Position numbers and translations under genes: made by a program | Assembly: GCA_934670025.1 (NCBI GenBank) | Contig: CAKUOS010000005.1 | Span: forward strand, 6,793 to 70,792 | Direction: 5' to 3' | From: an uncultured Oscillospiraceae bacterium | GTDB lineage: Bacteria > Bacillota > Clostridia > Oscillospirales > Oscillospiraceae | DNA: 64,000 nt | Shown here: piece after piece, positions 1 to 8,504 of the stretch | How the letters are laid out: every line of letters begins with the position of its first letter | How positions within the stretch are numbered: the first letter of the stretch is position 1 | Notes under the pieces: model-generated | Seen by the model: the letters and a program-made list of their open reading frames with translations, nothing else | Told to the model about the DNA's origin: nothing | Database searches by the model: none

Positions 1-1
1 C

Positions 2-217
2 GATTATACCCGCTGCGGCAAGGCCCGCAGCCGCCTGACCGGCACGATCAGCGTCTGCTACTGGCTCGTCGTCACGGCCGTCTTCATGCTTTACACCTTC
101 GGCCCGCGCGGCAACGGCCAGCCGCGATACAGCTGGATCATCTGGGCCGTCGGCGGCGTTTTGTACGCGGCGCTGATGGCCGCGCTGAAGCTCATCTGGA
201 GCAGAAAGGAATCATAA
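2..217 (+). CDS. C-terminal end of a membrane protein (5' end outside window)
   Basis: An open frame enters from the left edge and ends at the TAA at 215-217. The visible 71 residues hold two hydrophobic segments, VCYWLVVTAVFMLYTF and WIIWAVGGVLYAALMAAL, joined by a short polar loop, and end in a basic tail (KLIWSRKES). This is the shape of a two-helix membrane anchor. Similar tails are found on small membrane proteins and on membrane-anchored HTH regulators of Clostridia, but nothing here proves either. The next gene starts 1 nt after the stop, so the two are probably co-transcribed. Confidence 0.6.
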   Translation, partial: DYTRCGKARSRLTGTISVCYWLVVTAVFMLYTFGPRGNGQPRYSWIIWAVGGVLYAALMAALKLIWSRKES

Positions 218-218
218 C

Positions 219-689
219 GTGAAAACAACGGAACTCAAAACGCCGCGGCTGCTGCTGCGTCCTCTGACCGACGACGCGCTCGCGGCGCTGATGGCGTCCG
301 TGCAGCCGCGCGATGCGGAGCTTGCCGCGGCTTACGGCGATATGCTGCGCGGCAGCCGGGCGCATCCCGAGGCGCGGATCTGGTATACCGCGTGGGGCGT
401 CTGGCTGCACGGAAACACGCAGATGATCGGCGATCTGTGCTTCAAGGGGCCGTCTGAACACCCGGAGATCGGCTACGGCTTCCTCGATGCATATCAGAAC
501 CGCGGCTACGCGACCGAGGCTGCGGACGCGCTGTGCGCATGGGCGCTCGCGCAGCCGGACGTCACGGCCGTCGAGGCCGAGACGGACCCGGGCAACACCG
601 CGTCGCAGCGCGTGCTGCAAAAGCTCGGCTTTGTTCCGACCGGCGAAACGGGCGAAGAGGGCCCGCGCTTCATCCTCAGAAAAATCTGA
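219..689 (+). CDS. GNAT-family N-acetyltransferase (RimJ/RimL-like)
   Basis: The 156-residue protein begins with a family-typical strand (TPRLLLRPLTDD) and carries the acetyl-CoA-binding motif A region GYGFLDAYQNRGYATEA at about residues 85-101, followed by the conserved C-terminal DPGNTASQRVLQKLGF segment. This is the RimJ/RimL branch of GNAT enzymes, which acetylate protein N-termini or small amines. The substrate cannot be told from sequence. The GTG at 219 is the start; the preceding gene's AGAAAGGAATC gives a ribosome site, and its stop lies 1 nt upstream. The length is normal for the family. Confidence 0.85.
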   Translation: MKTTELKTPRLLLRPLTDDALAALMASVQPRDAELAAAYGDMLRGSRAHPEARIWYTAWGVWLHGNTQMIGDLCFKGPSEHPEIGYGFLDAYQNRGYATEAADALCAWALAQPDVTAVEAETDPGNTASQRVLQKLGFVPTGETGEEGPRFILRKI

Positions 690-697
690 AAAACCTC

Positions 698-728
698 TTG
701 ACTCTCTCATCGTGTCAGGCAGTATGCT
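698..728 (+). promoter_or_regulatory. MerR-type promoter with 19-bp spacer
   Basis: TTGACT (698-703) and TATGCT (723-728) are separated by 19 bp, two more than optimal. Promoters controlled by MerR-family activators characteristically have 19-20 bp spacers, and the next gene encodes a MerR regulator 40 nt downstream. Autoregulation is inferred. I see only a weak dyad in the spacer. Confidence 0.7.
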
Positions 729-767
729 GTACGAGAGCTCAGAACTTATCAGCACGGAGGTACCGCA

Positions 768-1583
768 ATGCTGAAAATCGGTTTATTTTCAAAACTGTCC
801 AGAGTCAGTATCCGTATGCTGCGCTACTACGATGAGATCGGCCTTCTGCGCCCGGCGTTCATCGACCCGGACTCGGATTACCGCTACTACCGCGAAGACC
901 AGCTGCAAACGATCGGCTTCATCGTGTCCCTGCGGGACATGGGCTTTTCGCTTGCCGACGTTGGCCGTATGGCGGAGCTTTCGCACGACGCGCAGGCGCT
1001 TGCGCCGTTTTTTGAAAAGCGGCGGCGGGAACTTGCGGCCGAGGCGGAAAAAACCGCGCGGCAGCTGCTGCTTCTGGACGCAGCCGAACACCGGCTGGGA
1101 AAGGAAGACATCATGCAATACAATGTGACCATCAAGACTATCCCCGAGCGCTACGCCGCCTGTGTCCACACGATCATCCCGCGCTATCAGGACGAGGGCC
1201 TCGTCTGGAAGACGCTCTGCGAGGAGACGGACGCCATGCATCTCGTCCCGGACGACCCGTGCTACACGGCCGTGACGTTCCTTGACGGGGAATATAAGGA
1301 GCGCGACGTCGAGATCGAGGCGTGGAAGACCGTCAAGGGCAGCTATCCCGACACGACGCACGTGAAATTCAAGACGCTCCCGGCCGTGACCGCCGCCAGC
1401 TGCATCTACCGCGGCCCGTATGACGGCATCGGCGAGGCGTATGCGGCGCTGGCCGCGTGGATCGGAGCCAACGGCTATGAATACGACGGCCCGATGTTCA
1501 ATCTCTACCACGTCAGCCCGCACGAGACGCAGGATCCCGCGGAATTCGTCACCGAGGTCTGCTATCCGGTGCGCAAAAAGTGA
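768..1583 (+). CDS. MerR-family regulator with GyrI-like effector-binding domain
   Basis: Residues 1-70 form a MerR winged helix (FSKLSRVSIRMLRYYDEIGL, then a DYRYYREDQL segment), residues 75-110 a coiled-coil linker and residues 118-271 a GyrI-like/AraC effector-binding domain that ends with the usual FVTEVCYPVRK. This layout matches BmrR/BltR-like multidrug-sensing activators. The ATG at 768 has a GGAGG site 8 nt upstream. The promoter with a 19-bp spacer suggests the protein activates its own gene. No efflux gene is adjacent, so its ligand and other targets are unknown. Confidence 0.9.
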   Translation: MLKIGLFSKLSRVSIRMLRYYDEIGLLRPAFIDPDSDYRYYREDQLQTIGFIVSLRDMGFSLADVGRMAELSHDAQALAPFFEKRRRELAAEAEKTARQLLLLDAAEHRLGKEDIMQYNVTIKTIPERYAACVHTIIPRYQDEGLVWKTLCEETDAMHLVPDDPCYTAVTFLDGEYKERDVEIEAWKTVKGSYPDTTHVKFKTLPAVTAASCIYRGPYDGIGEAYAALAAWIGANGYEYDGPMFNLYHVSPHETQDPAEFVTEVCYPVRKK

Positions 1584-1596
1584 TCTGCACGCAAAA

Positions 1597-1620
1597 GCGC
1601 CCTCCCGAGCGGGAGGGCGC
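1597..1620. terminator. Bidirectional terminator between merR-like gene and ade
   Basis: A perfect 10-bp stem (GCGCCCTCCC / GGGAGGGCGC, loop GAGC) sits between convergent genes. AAAA at 1593-1596 gives a U tract for leftward transcripts, and TT follows on the right. Confidence 0.85.
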
Positions 1621-1628
1621 TTGCCGGT

Positions 1629-3365
1629 TTATACGTACTGCTGCGTTTCAACGTCGATGACGCCGCGCGTCGTGATGCGCAGCTTCGGAATGACGGGCAG
1701 CGCCATGAAGCTGAGCGTCATGAACGGGTCGACGCCGCGGTTGACGCCGAGATCAAAGGCCGCGGCCTTCGCCGCCTCGAGCTGATCGTTGACCTCGGTC
1801 AGCGGCCGGTCGGACATGATGCCCGCGATCTCCAATACGACCTCGCCCTTGACTTCGCCGTTTTCGACCACGACGATGCCGCCGTGCGACGCGACGACGC
1901 GGTTGGCCGCGGCGGCCATATCCTCGGCGTTTGCGCCGACGACGATGATGTTGTGCGAGTCGTGCGAGATGCTCGTCGCCACCGCGCCGGCCTTCAGTCC
2001 GTAGCCCTGGATGTAGCCGAGGCCGATGTGGTGCGTGTTCTTGTGGCGCTCGATGACGGCGATCTTCAGAATATCCTGCGTCGTGTCGATGTGATCGGCG
2101 TAGCCGTTGTCGGTGGTGATGATCTCGCCCGGGATCATGCCGAGCAGACCTCTTCTGCGGCCGTCGTCAAAATCGGCGGGCGTGAGCGTCGAGACGTGGA
2201 AGGTGTCGTGCGCGCGATTGTCGAGATATTCCTCGATCTGCGGCGCTTCAAAGTCGCGCAGCTCGCCGTTGTTCCAGTACAGAACGCCCTTTTTGAACAC
2301 CATCTCGACGTTAAAGTCCCTGAAATTGTCGATGACCGCGAAGTCGGCCAGATAGCCCGGCGCGATGGCGCCGCGGTTATTGAGCAGGAAGTAGCGCGAG
2401 GCGTGGTGGCACGCGACCTTGACCGCAAGGATCGGGTCGACGCCGTATTTGTTGATGGCCTCGCGCGCGATATAGTCGATGTGGCCCTTTTCGAGCAGAT
2501 CGCTCGGGTGCTTGTCGTCGGTGCAGAACATACACCGCTCTGCATACTGCGTGGTCAGCAGCGGCGCGAGCGCTTCGAGATTTCTGGCCGCCGTGCCCTC
2601 GCGGATCATGATGAACTGGCCGCGCCGCAGCTTTGCCAGCGCGTCTTCCATCGTCGCGCACTCGTGGTCGGAGTAAACGCCGGCCGCGATGTAGGTGTCA
2701 AGATCCTTGCCGGTCAGACCCGGCGCGTGGCCGTCGATCTTCTTGTGGTGTGCCTGCGAGGCGACGATCTTCGCCACGACCTCCTGGTCGTTGTGGATGA
2801 CGCCGTAGGAGTTCATCATCTCGGCCAGGCCCTGCACTCTGGGATAGTCGTAGAACGAGTCGATCGCGCGGTAGTCGAGATTCGCGCCCGATTCGTCCAT
2901 CGGCGTTGCCGGCACGCACGACGGCAGCATGAAGCGCACGTCGATCGGCAGCCCTTCGGTCGCCTGGAACATATAGTCGATGCCGTCGGTGCCCATGACG
3001 TTCGTGATCTCGTGCGGGTCGGTGATGACGGTGGTCGTGCCGTGCGGCAGCGTCGCGCGGACGAATTCCTTCGGCGTGACGAGGCTCGATTCGAGATGGA
3101 TGTGCGCGTCGACGAAGCCCGGGCAGACGATCTTGCCGGTCATGTCGTATTCGACCTCGCCCTCATAGCTGCCAAGACCCACGATCAGGCCGTTGGCGCA
3201 GGCGATGTCACACGTGCGCAGCTCGTTGGAGAATACATTCACATACGTCGCGTTTTTCAGGACCAGATCGGCCTTCTGCCGGCCGGAGGCAGCCTCGATG
3301 ACGCGCTGTTTTTTCAGCAGCTTCCGCTGGATCTTGCCGGCGTAGCTTTCAATGGGAGCAGACAT
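1629..3365 (-). CDS. ade: Adenine deaminase
   Basis: The 578-residue protein has the length and architecture of bacterial adenine deaminase, which converts adenine to hypoxanthine and ammonia. Metal-site motifs of the amidohydrolase fold are visible: GFVDAHIHLESS (HxH), TDPHEITNVMG, GHAPGLTG and DHECATMEDA. The C-terminal third (DDGRRRGLLGMIPGEIITTD onward) is the family-specific domain that includes SHDSHNIIVVG. The ATG at 3365 has a GGAAG ribosome site. It stands alone on the minus strand. Purine catabolism recurs in the window (molybdenum hydroxylase, guanine deaminase, BMP lipoprotein). No purine riboswitch is seen upstream. Confidence 0.97.
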   Translation of the reverse strand: MSAPIESYAGKIQRKLLKKQRVIEAASGRQKADLVLKNATYVNVFSNELRTCDIACANGLIVGLGSYEGEVEYDMTGKIVCPGFVDAHIHLESSLVTPKEFVRATLPHGTTTVITDPHEITNVMGTDGIDYMFQATEGLPIDVRFMLPSCVPATPMDESGANLDYRAIDSFYDYPRVQGLAEMMNSYGVIHNDQEVVAKIVASQAHHKKIDGHAPGLTGKDLDTYIAAGVYSDHECATMEDALAKLRRGQFIMIREGTAARNLEALAPLLTTQYAERCMFCTDDKHPSDLLEKGHIDYIAREAINKYGVDPILAVKVACHHASRYFLLNNRGAIAPGYLADFAVIDNFRDFNVEMVFKKGVLYWNNGELRDFEAPQIEEYLDNRAHDTFHVSTLTPADFDDGRRRGLLGMIPGEIITTDNGYADHIDTTQDILKIAVIERHKNTHHIGLGYIQGYGLKAGAVATSISHDSHNIIVVGANAEDMAAAANRVVASHGGIVVVENGEVKGEVVLEIAGIMSDRPLTEVNDQLEAAKAAAFDLGVNRGVDPFMTLSFMALPVIPKLRITTRGVIDVETQQYV

Positions 3366-3551
3366 GGTGCATCTTCCTTTCTTTATACGTTCAGTTTTGC
3401 TTTTAGCTGATATTAGATGGAATTATAGCACCGTCCTGCGGCCATTGTCCATGTTCAAATTATACGGAATGTCGCACTTTCTTTTTTGCAATCTGTACAG
3501 ACGCGCGCGGATGTGGTATTCTATGAGTAGAAAAACTGGAGGCAAATAGCC

Positions 3552-4097
3552 ATGAAACTTCTGATGCACATCTGCTGCGCGCCGTGCGCGAATATGCCCA
3601 TCGACGCGCTGCGCGCCGATGGGATCGACCTCACGGGCTACTGGTATAACCCGAACATCCATCCCTTTACCGAATACCGCGCGCGCAGAAACTGTTTGCA
3701 GGACTACGCAAAGACGATCGAGCTGCCGCTTCTCGTGCGCGACGACTACGGTCTGCGGCCATTCGTGCGCGCCGTGGCGGAGGATATTGACGGCCGCTGC
3801 GTCAAATGCTATGAAATGCGCCTGTATGAGGCCGCGCGCGCGGCGAAAGAGGGCGGCTTCGACGCCTTTACGTCCTCTCTTTTCATCAGTCCCTATCAGA
3901 AGCATGAGCTGATGCGCGACGTGGCCTACCGCGCGGCGGAGGAAGTCGGCGTGCAGTTTTACTATCAGGATTTCCGCCCCATGTTCCGCGACGGACAGGC
4001 GCGGGCGCGCGAGCTCGGCTTTTATATGCAGAAATACTGCGGCTGCGTCTTCTCCGAGCAGGAGCGGTATCAGAAGCCCACGCGGATCGTCCGCTGA
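3552..4097 (+). CDS. queH: Epoxyqueuosine reductase QueH
   Basis: The 181-residue protein begins MKLLMHICCAPCA and contains the other cysteine motifs of QueH (formerly DUF208): GRCVKCYEMRL near residue 77 and YCGCVFSEQER near residue 160. The paired cysteines bind an iron-sulfur cluster and a second metal. QueH carries out the last step of queuosine synthesis in tRNA, reducing epoxyqueuosine, and is the non-homologous, cobalamin-independent alternative to QueG. The ATG follows a GGAGG site. A riboswitch-controlled queT transporter lies at 50.7 kb. The metal ABC transporter genes start 27 nt downstream and may be co-transcribed. Confidence 0.95.
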   Translation: MKLLMHICCAPCANMPIDALRADGIDLTGYWYNPNIHPFTEYRARRNCLQDYAKTIELPLLVRDDYGLRPFVRAVAEDIDGRCVKCYEMRLYEAARAAKEGGFDAFTSSLFISPYQKHELMRDVAYRAAEEVGVQFYYQDFRPMFRDGQARARELGFYMQKYCGCVFSEQERYQKPTRIVR

Positions 4098-4124
4098 AAA
4101 CCACAAAGAATAGCGAGGAGACCC

Positions 4125-4982
4125 ATGAAAAAACGAATGCTTGCCGCGCTGCTTGCGGCGCTTTTCTGCCTGAATCTGTGCGCGTGCGCGTCCCGGACTG
4201 CCGAAACTGCCGACGTGCTTTCGACGACCGCGCCGGTCGACGCGATGACGCGCGCACTGCTGGAAAATACTGGTCTGCGGACCGGCCGCGTCGTGACCGA
4301 GTCCGTCTCGTGCCTGCACGACTATACGCTCACCGTCGCGCAGATGGAGAAGATCGGGAAAGCCGGCGTCGTCGTCTGCACCGGCCTCGGGCTGGAGGAT
4401 TTTATGGCCGACGCGCTTACGACCGCGCAGAAAACCATCACGGCGTCTGACGGGATCGAGACGCTGCCGGGCGAAGACGGCCCGGACCCGCATATCTGGC
4501 TCGACCCGATGAACTGCGTGCGGATGTGTGAGAATATCGCCGCCGGTCTGGCGGAATGCTACCCCGAACACGCCGCCGTCATCGAGCAGAATCTACAGGC
4601 CGTGCGAGCTGAATACGAGGCCGCGCAGGCGTATGGCGGCGAAGCGCTCAAAGATCTCTCCTGCCGGGAGCTTGTCACGTTCCACGACGGGTTTTCCTAT
4701 TTTGCCCGCGCGTTCGGCCTGACCATCGCCGCAGCGATGGAAATTGAAGAGGGGAGCGAGCCTTCGGCCCGCGAGATCGAGTCGATCATCCGCCTCATTG
4801 AAGAGCGCGCCATCCCGGCCGTCTTCTGCGAGGAAAACGGCGAAACGCTCACCGCCGATACCGTCGCAAAGCAGACCGGCGCGGGCCGGTTCACGCTCAC
4901 GATGGGCATGGGCGAGGGCGATACCGGCTGCACCGACGCCATTTATAAAAATATCGACACCATCCGGGAGGCGCTTTCATGA
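4125..4982 (+). CDS. Metal (Zn/Mn) ABC transporter substrate-binding lipoprotein
   Basis: A signal peptide with a lipobox (LNLCAC) gives an exported, lipid-anchored protein of 285 residues. It matches the ZnuA/TroA family (cluster A-I). Conserved histidines likely to coordinate the metal lie in SVSCLHDYTLT, DPHIWLDPMN and ELVTFHDGFSYFARAF, with an acidic ligand in the C-terminal lobe. The His-rich loop of zinc-specific ZnuA is absent, so zinc versus manganese is open. The gene overlaps the ATPase gene by 4 nt (ATGA) and is the first of a three-gene transporter operon, preceded at 27 nt by queH. Confidence 0.93.
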   Translation: MKKRMLAALLAALFCLNLCACASRTAETADVLSTTAPVDAMTRALLENTGLRTGRVVTESVSCLHDYTLTVAQMEKIGKAGVVVCTGLGLEDFMADALTTAQKTITASDGIETLPGEDGPDPHIWLDPMNCVRMCENIAAGLAECYPEHAAVIEQNLQAVRAEYEAAQAYGGEALKDLSCRELVTFHDGFSYFARAFGLTIAAAMEIEEGSEPSAREIESIIRLIEERAIPAVFCEENGETLTADTVAKQTGAGRFTLTMGMGEGDTGCTDAIYKNIDTIREALS

Positions 4983-5740
4983 TACCGCATACACACGCGC
5001 GCGCGGGTGACTGTGACCACGCCTGCTGCCTGAAGATCGAACACCTGACCGTCCGCATCGGCGGCGATACCATTCTGGACGATATCGGTCTGCATATGCA
5101 CTGCGGCCGCATGGTCGCGCTCATCGGCCCGAACGGCGCGGGCAAATCGACGCTCATCCGCGCCATCCTCGGCCAGCAGGAGTACGAGGGCAGCATCACC
5201 TTCCACGAGGCCGGCGGAAAGGAATCGAAGGTCCGCATCGGCTACGTGCCGCAGAGCCCGGCCTTCGACCGCGGCGACCCGGTCAGCGTCATGGACTTTT
5301 TCACCTGCTGTATCTTCAAGCGCCCTGCGTTCCTGCGCCCGACAAAGGCCATGCGCGAAAAGGTGCTCGGCTGCCTTGCAAACGTCCACGGCGAATCGCT
5401 CATCGACAAGCGCATCGGCGCGCTTTCGGGCGGCGAATTGCAGCGCGTGCTGCTTGCGCTGGCGCTTGAGCCGATGCCGAACATCCTGATCCTCGACGAG
5501 CCGCTCTCGGGCGTCGACGTCGAGGGCATGACGCTGCTTATGGATATGCTCGACGAGATCCGCAAAAAATTCGACCTGTCGATCCTCATGACGACGCATG
5601 ATTTTACCATGCTCGAGCGCTATTGCGACCAGGTCGTCCTCCTGCGCGGAAAGATCCTTCGGCGCGGCACGCCGCTGGACGTGCTCAATTCCGAGGAATT
5701 CGCGCAGGCATTCCGCATGGGAGGAGGCGCGCAGGCATGA
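4979..5740 (+). CDS. Metal ABC transporter ATP-binding protein
   Basis: The 253-residue ATPase has Walker A (GPNGAGKST), ABC signature (LSGGELQRV), Walker B (ILILDEP) and the H-loop in TTHDF. It is the ZnuC/MntB-type partner of the lipoprotein before it. The N-terminus before the ABC fold (HTHARAGDCDHACC) is unusually rich in His and Cys and could bind metal; this is not typical and is only an inference. The start ATG overlaps the upstream stop, and the stop overlaps the permease start, both as ATGA, which points to translational coupling. Confidence 0.93.
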   Translation: MIPHTHARAGDCDHACCLKIEHLTVRIGGDTILDDIGLHMHCGRMVALIGPNGAGKSTLIRAILGQQEYEGSITFHEAGGKESKVRIGYVPQSPAFDRGDPVSVMDFFTCCIFKRPAFLRPTKAMREKVLGCLANVHGESLIDKRIGALSGGELQRVLLALALEPMPNILILDEPLSGVDVEGMTLLMDMLDEIRKKFDLSILMTTHDFTMLERYCDQVVLLRGKILRRGTPLDVLNSEEFAQAFRMGGGAQA

Positions 5741-6576
5741 CACTCTGGTATACGCTCATCGACAGTCTCGGCATCGGGATGTTTGAGATGGATTTCATGA
5801 AAAACGCGCTTCTGGCCGTGCTGCTGCTCGGGCCGCTGTTCGGCCTTCTGTCCACGATGATCGTCACAGGCAAACTGAGCTTTTTCTCCGACGCGCTCGG
5901 CCATTCTGGCTTTACGGGCGTGGCCATCGGCGCGCTTTGCGGCGTGATGCAGCCCATCGGCTTCGCCGTGGGGCTGTCGGTCCTGTTTGCGCTGCTGTTT
6001 TCCTACGTGCGCAGCCGCTCGACCCAGTCGGCCGATACCATCATCGGCGTCTTTTCCTCCACGGCCGTGGCGCTCGGCATCTTCATCGTCACGCTCGGCG
6101 GCAGGAGCTTTACGAAGTTCAACCGCTATCTCATCGGCGATATCCTCTCCGTCTCGCCGGCGGAGCTTGCGCTGCTGGCCGCCGTGCTGCTGGCCGTGAT
6201 CGTTTTGTGGGTGCTCGCGTCCAATAAGCTCATCCTCACCGCCGTCCATCCGCAGCTGGCCGCCTCGCGCGGTCTTGCGACAAGGCGCTGGGAGACGCTC
6301 TTCACCGTCGCCATCGCCATCGTCGTTACGCTGGCCATGAGCTGGGTCGGCCTGATGGTCATCAACTCCCTGCTCGTCCTGCCGGCGGCGGCCTCGCGCA
6401 ATCTGGCGCGGAATCTGCGGCAGTATCACCTTTTGTCCGTCCTTTCCGCGCTCGTCTGCGGCCTTCTGGGCCTCGCCGCGGCCTACGGCCTCGGCTGCTC
6501 GGCCGGCGCGACGATCGCGCTGCTGCTTTCGGCCTATTTTGCCGTCTCCTTCGCGCTGCGCGGCAGAGCGGGCTGA
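5737..6576 (+). CDS. Metal ABC transporter permease
   Basis: This 279-residue integral membrane protein of the ZnuB/MntC family has about eight hydrophobic segments, starting MDFMKNALLAVLLLGPLFG and including the family loop FFSDALGHSGFTGVAIG. The ATG at 5737 overlaps the ATPase stop; a longer upstream in-frame ATG would run through the ATPase gene and is rejected. It forms the channel for the lipoprotein/ATPase pair. No further gene follows within the operon; a separate promoter serves the next gene. Confidence 0.93.
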   Translation: MTLWYTLIDSLGIGMFEMDFMKNALLAVLLLGPLFGLLSTMIVTGKLSFFSDALGHSGFTGVAIGALCGVMQPIGFAVGLSVLFALLFSYVRSRSTQSADTIIGVFSSTAVALGIFIVTLGGRSFTKFNRYLIGDILSVSPAELALLAAVLLAVIVLWVLASNKLILTAVHPQLAASRGLATRRWETLFTVAIAIVVTLAMSWVGLMVINSLLVLPAAASRNLARNLRQYHLLSVLSALVCGLLGLAAAYGLGCSAGATIALLLSAYFAVSFALRGRAG

Positions 6577-6637
6577 AATCCGCGATAAAACACAAAAATT
6601 TCCGCTTTCTTCGCACGGATTCCATTTCTTCTGCCAC

Positions 6638-6666
6638 TTGTGTGCGGAAACGAAGTGTGCTAAACT
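6638..6666 (+). promoter_or_regulatory. Promoter for amidohydrolase-glucokinase genes
   Basis: TTGTGT (6638-6643) and TAAACT (6661-6666) are separated by 17 bp and lie 33 nt before the amidohydrolase start codon. Confidence 0.6.
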
Positions 6667-6699
6667 TTTGATGATTGAAGGAATAAGGCAGAGAGTATC

Positions 6700-7497
6700 A
6701 TGAAAATTGCAGACATTCACGCACATATTTTCCCGGAAAAGCTCGCGGAAAAGGCGTCGCACTCCATCGGCGATTTCTACGGCGTTTCCATCACGCGCGA
6801 GGCCGATATACCGTGCCTCGTGCGCGAAGACCGGCTGGCCGGCATCACGCGCTGCGTCGTCTCCAACTCCGCGACGAGCCCGAAGCAGGTCGCAAACGCC
6901 AACACGTTTCTGGCCGAGGCCGTGCGCGGGCACGACGGCTATATCGCCTTCGGCACCATCTACCCCGGCATGGACGGCTTTGAAGCGGAGCTTGACCGGA
7001 TGCTGGCGCTCGGCATCCGCGGCGTCAAGATCCACCCCGACTTCCAGAAGCTCGCCATCGACGACGAACGCGGCGTCGACACCTACCGCGCCATCGCGCG
7101 CCGCGGTCTGCCGGTGCTGTTTCACATGGGCGATAACCGCTATGACTTCTCCTCGCCCGAGCGGCTGACGAATCTTCTGCGGCGCGTGCCGGATCTTCGC
7201 GTCGTTGCCGCGCACTTCGGCGGCTGGACGATCTGGCCGCAGTCGCTGGCGCATCCGCAGCCCGAGAGCGTCCTGTACGACACGTCCTCCACGCTCGGCA
7301 TGGTCAGCCGCGATATGGCGCTGCGCCTGATCGACAAATTCGGCCCCGACCGCCTGATCTTCGGCACGGATTTCCCAATGTGGAGCCCGAAGGAAGAGCT
7401 TGCGCGCTTCGATTCCCTCGGCCTCGACGAGACTTCGCGGCAGAAGATCCTCTACGGCAACTTCATGCGGCTGCTCGGCCTGACAGACGACGAATAA
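6700..7497 (+). CDS. Amidohydrolase (amidohydrolase_2 family metal-dependent hydrolase)
   Basis: The 265-residue TIM-barrel protein begins with the metal motif DIHAHIFPEKL, has a carboxylate/lysine segment GIRGVKIHPDFQ near residue 110, further histidines in VLFHMGDN and VVAAHFGG, and ends with the family strand DRLIFGTDFPMWSP where the Asp is catalytic. Members of this family are hydrolases or decarboxylases with small-molecule substrates; the substrate here is unknown. The glucokinase gene starts 19 nt downstream, so the two probably share a transcript, but no functional link is evident. Confidence 0.88.
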   Translation: MKIADIHAHIFPEKLAEKASHSIGDFYGVSITREADIPCLVREDRLAGITRCVVSNSATSPKQVANANTFLAEAVRGHDGYIAFGTIYPGMDGFEAELDRMLALGIRGVKIHPDFQKLAIDDERGVDTYRAIARRGLPVLFHMGDNRYDFSSPERLTNLLRRVPDLRVVAAHFGGWTIWPQSLAHPQPESVLYDTSSTLGMVSRDMALRLIDKFGPDRLIFGTDFPMWSPKEELARFDSLGLDETSRQKILYGNFMRLLGLTDDE

Positions 7498-7516
7498 AAG
7501 AAAAGAGGAACGGCAT

Positions 7517-8467
7517 ATGTATCAGATCGGCATCGACATCGGCGGCACGAACGTAAAGATCGGCCTGCTGGACGCATCCCTGACGCTTGCGGCGGAGGGC
7601 TCCATCCCGTTTCCGCACACTACGGCGGAGGATATGGCGCAGAAGATCCGCGCTGCGGTCGACGGACTGCTGGCGCAGCAGGGCGCTTCGGCGGCGGATA
7701 TCGGATCCGTCGGCGCGGTCGTGCCCGGCAGCATCGACATTGCGGGCGAGACGGTCATCGACGCGCACAATCTGGATTTCCACAATGTCCCCCTGCGCGC
7801 CATCCTGCGCGCGCAGTTCCCCGGCGTTCCGGTCTATATCGCCAACGATGCCAACGGCGCTGCGCTGGCGGAGCTTTATAAGGGCGCGTTCGTGGGACAT
7901 CAGACCGGCGTCCTGCTGACGCTCGGCACGGGCCTTGGCGGCGGCATCATCCTGAACGGCAAAATGTTCAACGGCGGCCGCAATCAGGGCGTCGAGCTCG
8001 GCCACGCCTTCCTTGTCGACGGCGGCGAGCACTGCACCTGCGGCAACGACGGCTGCATGGAGGCGTATTGCGCGGCCTCGGCGCTCACGCGCGACGGCCG
8101 CCGCGCGATGCAGGCGCACCCCGAGAGCCTGCTTGCCGAAAAGACCGGCGGCGACCCGGACAGGATCACGCCCAAGCTCGTCACCGACTGCGCCAAGGCC
8201 GGCGACGAGACGGCCATGCACGTGTTCGAGGTCTATCTCGGCCATCTGAGCTCGGCCTGCGCCTCGATCTACAACATTCTCGACCCCGAGGTCCTGGCGC
8301 TCGGCGGCGGCTTAAGCGCGGCGGGCAGCTTCCTGTTCGATCCGCTTCAGGAGCTCGTCACGCGCAAGTGCTTCTACAAGACCCGCGGGCCGCTCGTCCC
8401 GGCAGTGCTCGGCAACGAAGCCGGCATGGTCGGCGCGGCGCTGCTGGCGCAGGACGCAAAGAAGTAA
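7517..8467 (+). CDS. glcK: ROK-family glucokinase
   Basis: The 316-residue protein carries the phosphate-binding motif [13 protein letters not shown] at its N-terminus, the catalytic ROK region [16 protein letters not shown], and the zinc motif [18 protein letters not shown]. These mark it as a bacterial ROK sugar kinase that phosphorylates glucose with ATP. The next gene is glucose-6-phosphate isomerase, 37 nt away, which fits a glucose-entry role. There is no extra N-terminal helix-turn-helix, so it is an enzyme and not a ROK repressor. An AGAGGAACGG site precedes the ATG. Confidence 0.93.
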   Translation: MYQIGIDIGGTNVKIGLLDASLTLAAEGSIPFPHTTAEDMAQKIRAAVDGLLAQQGASAADIGSVGAVVPGSIDIAGETVIDAHNLDFHNVPLRAILRAQFPGVPVYIANDANGAALAELYKGAFVGHQTGVLLTLGTGLGGGIILNGKMFNGGRNQGVELGHAFLVDGGEHCTCGNDGCMEAYCAASALTRDGRRAMQAHPESLLAEKTGGDPDRITPKLVTDCAKAGDETAMHVFEVYLGHLSSACASIYNILDPEVLALGGGLSAAGSFLFDPLQELVTRKCFYKTRGPLVPAVLGNEAGMVGAALLAQDAKK

Positions 8468-8504
8468 AAAACCTGAAAATCCACGCTGGAAGGAGCGTTT
8501 TCGT

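Noticed and set aside
3366..3551. Purine riboswitch upstream of ade
   Set aside because: The conserved purine-aptamer loops are not present in this gap on either strand.
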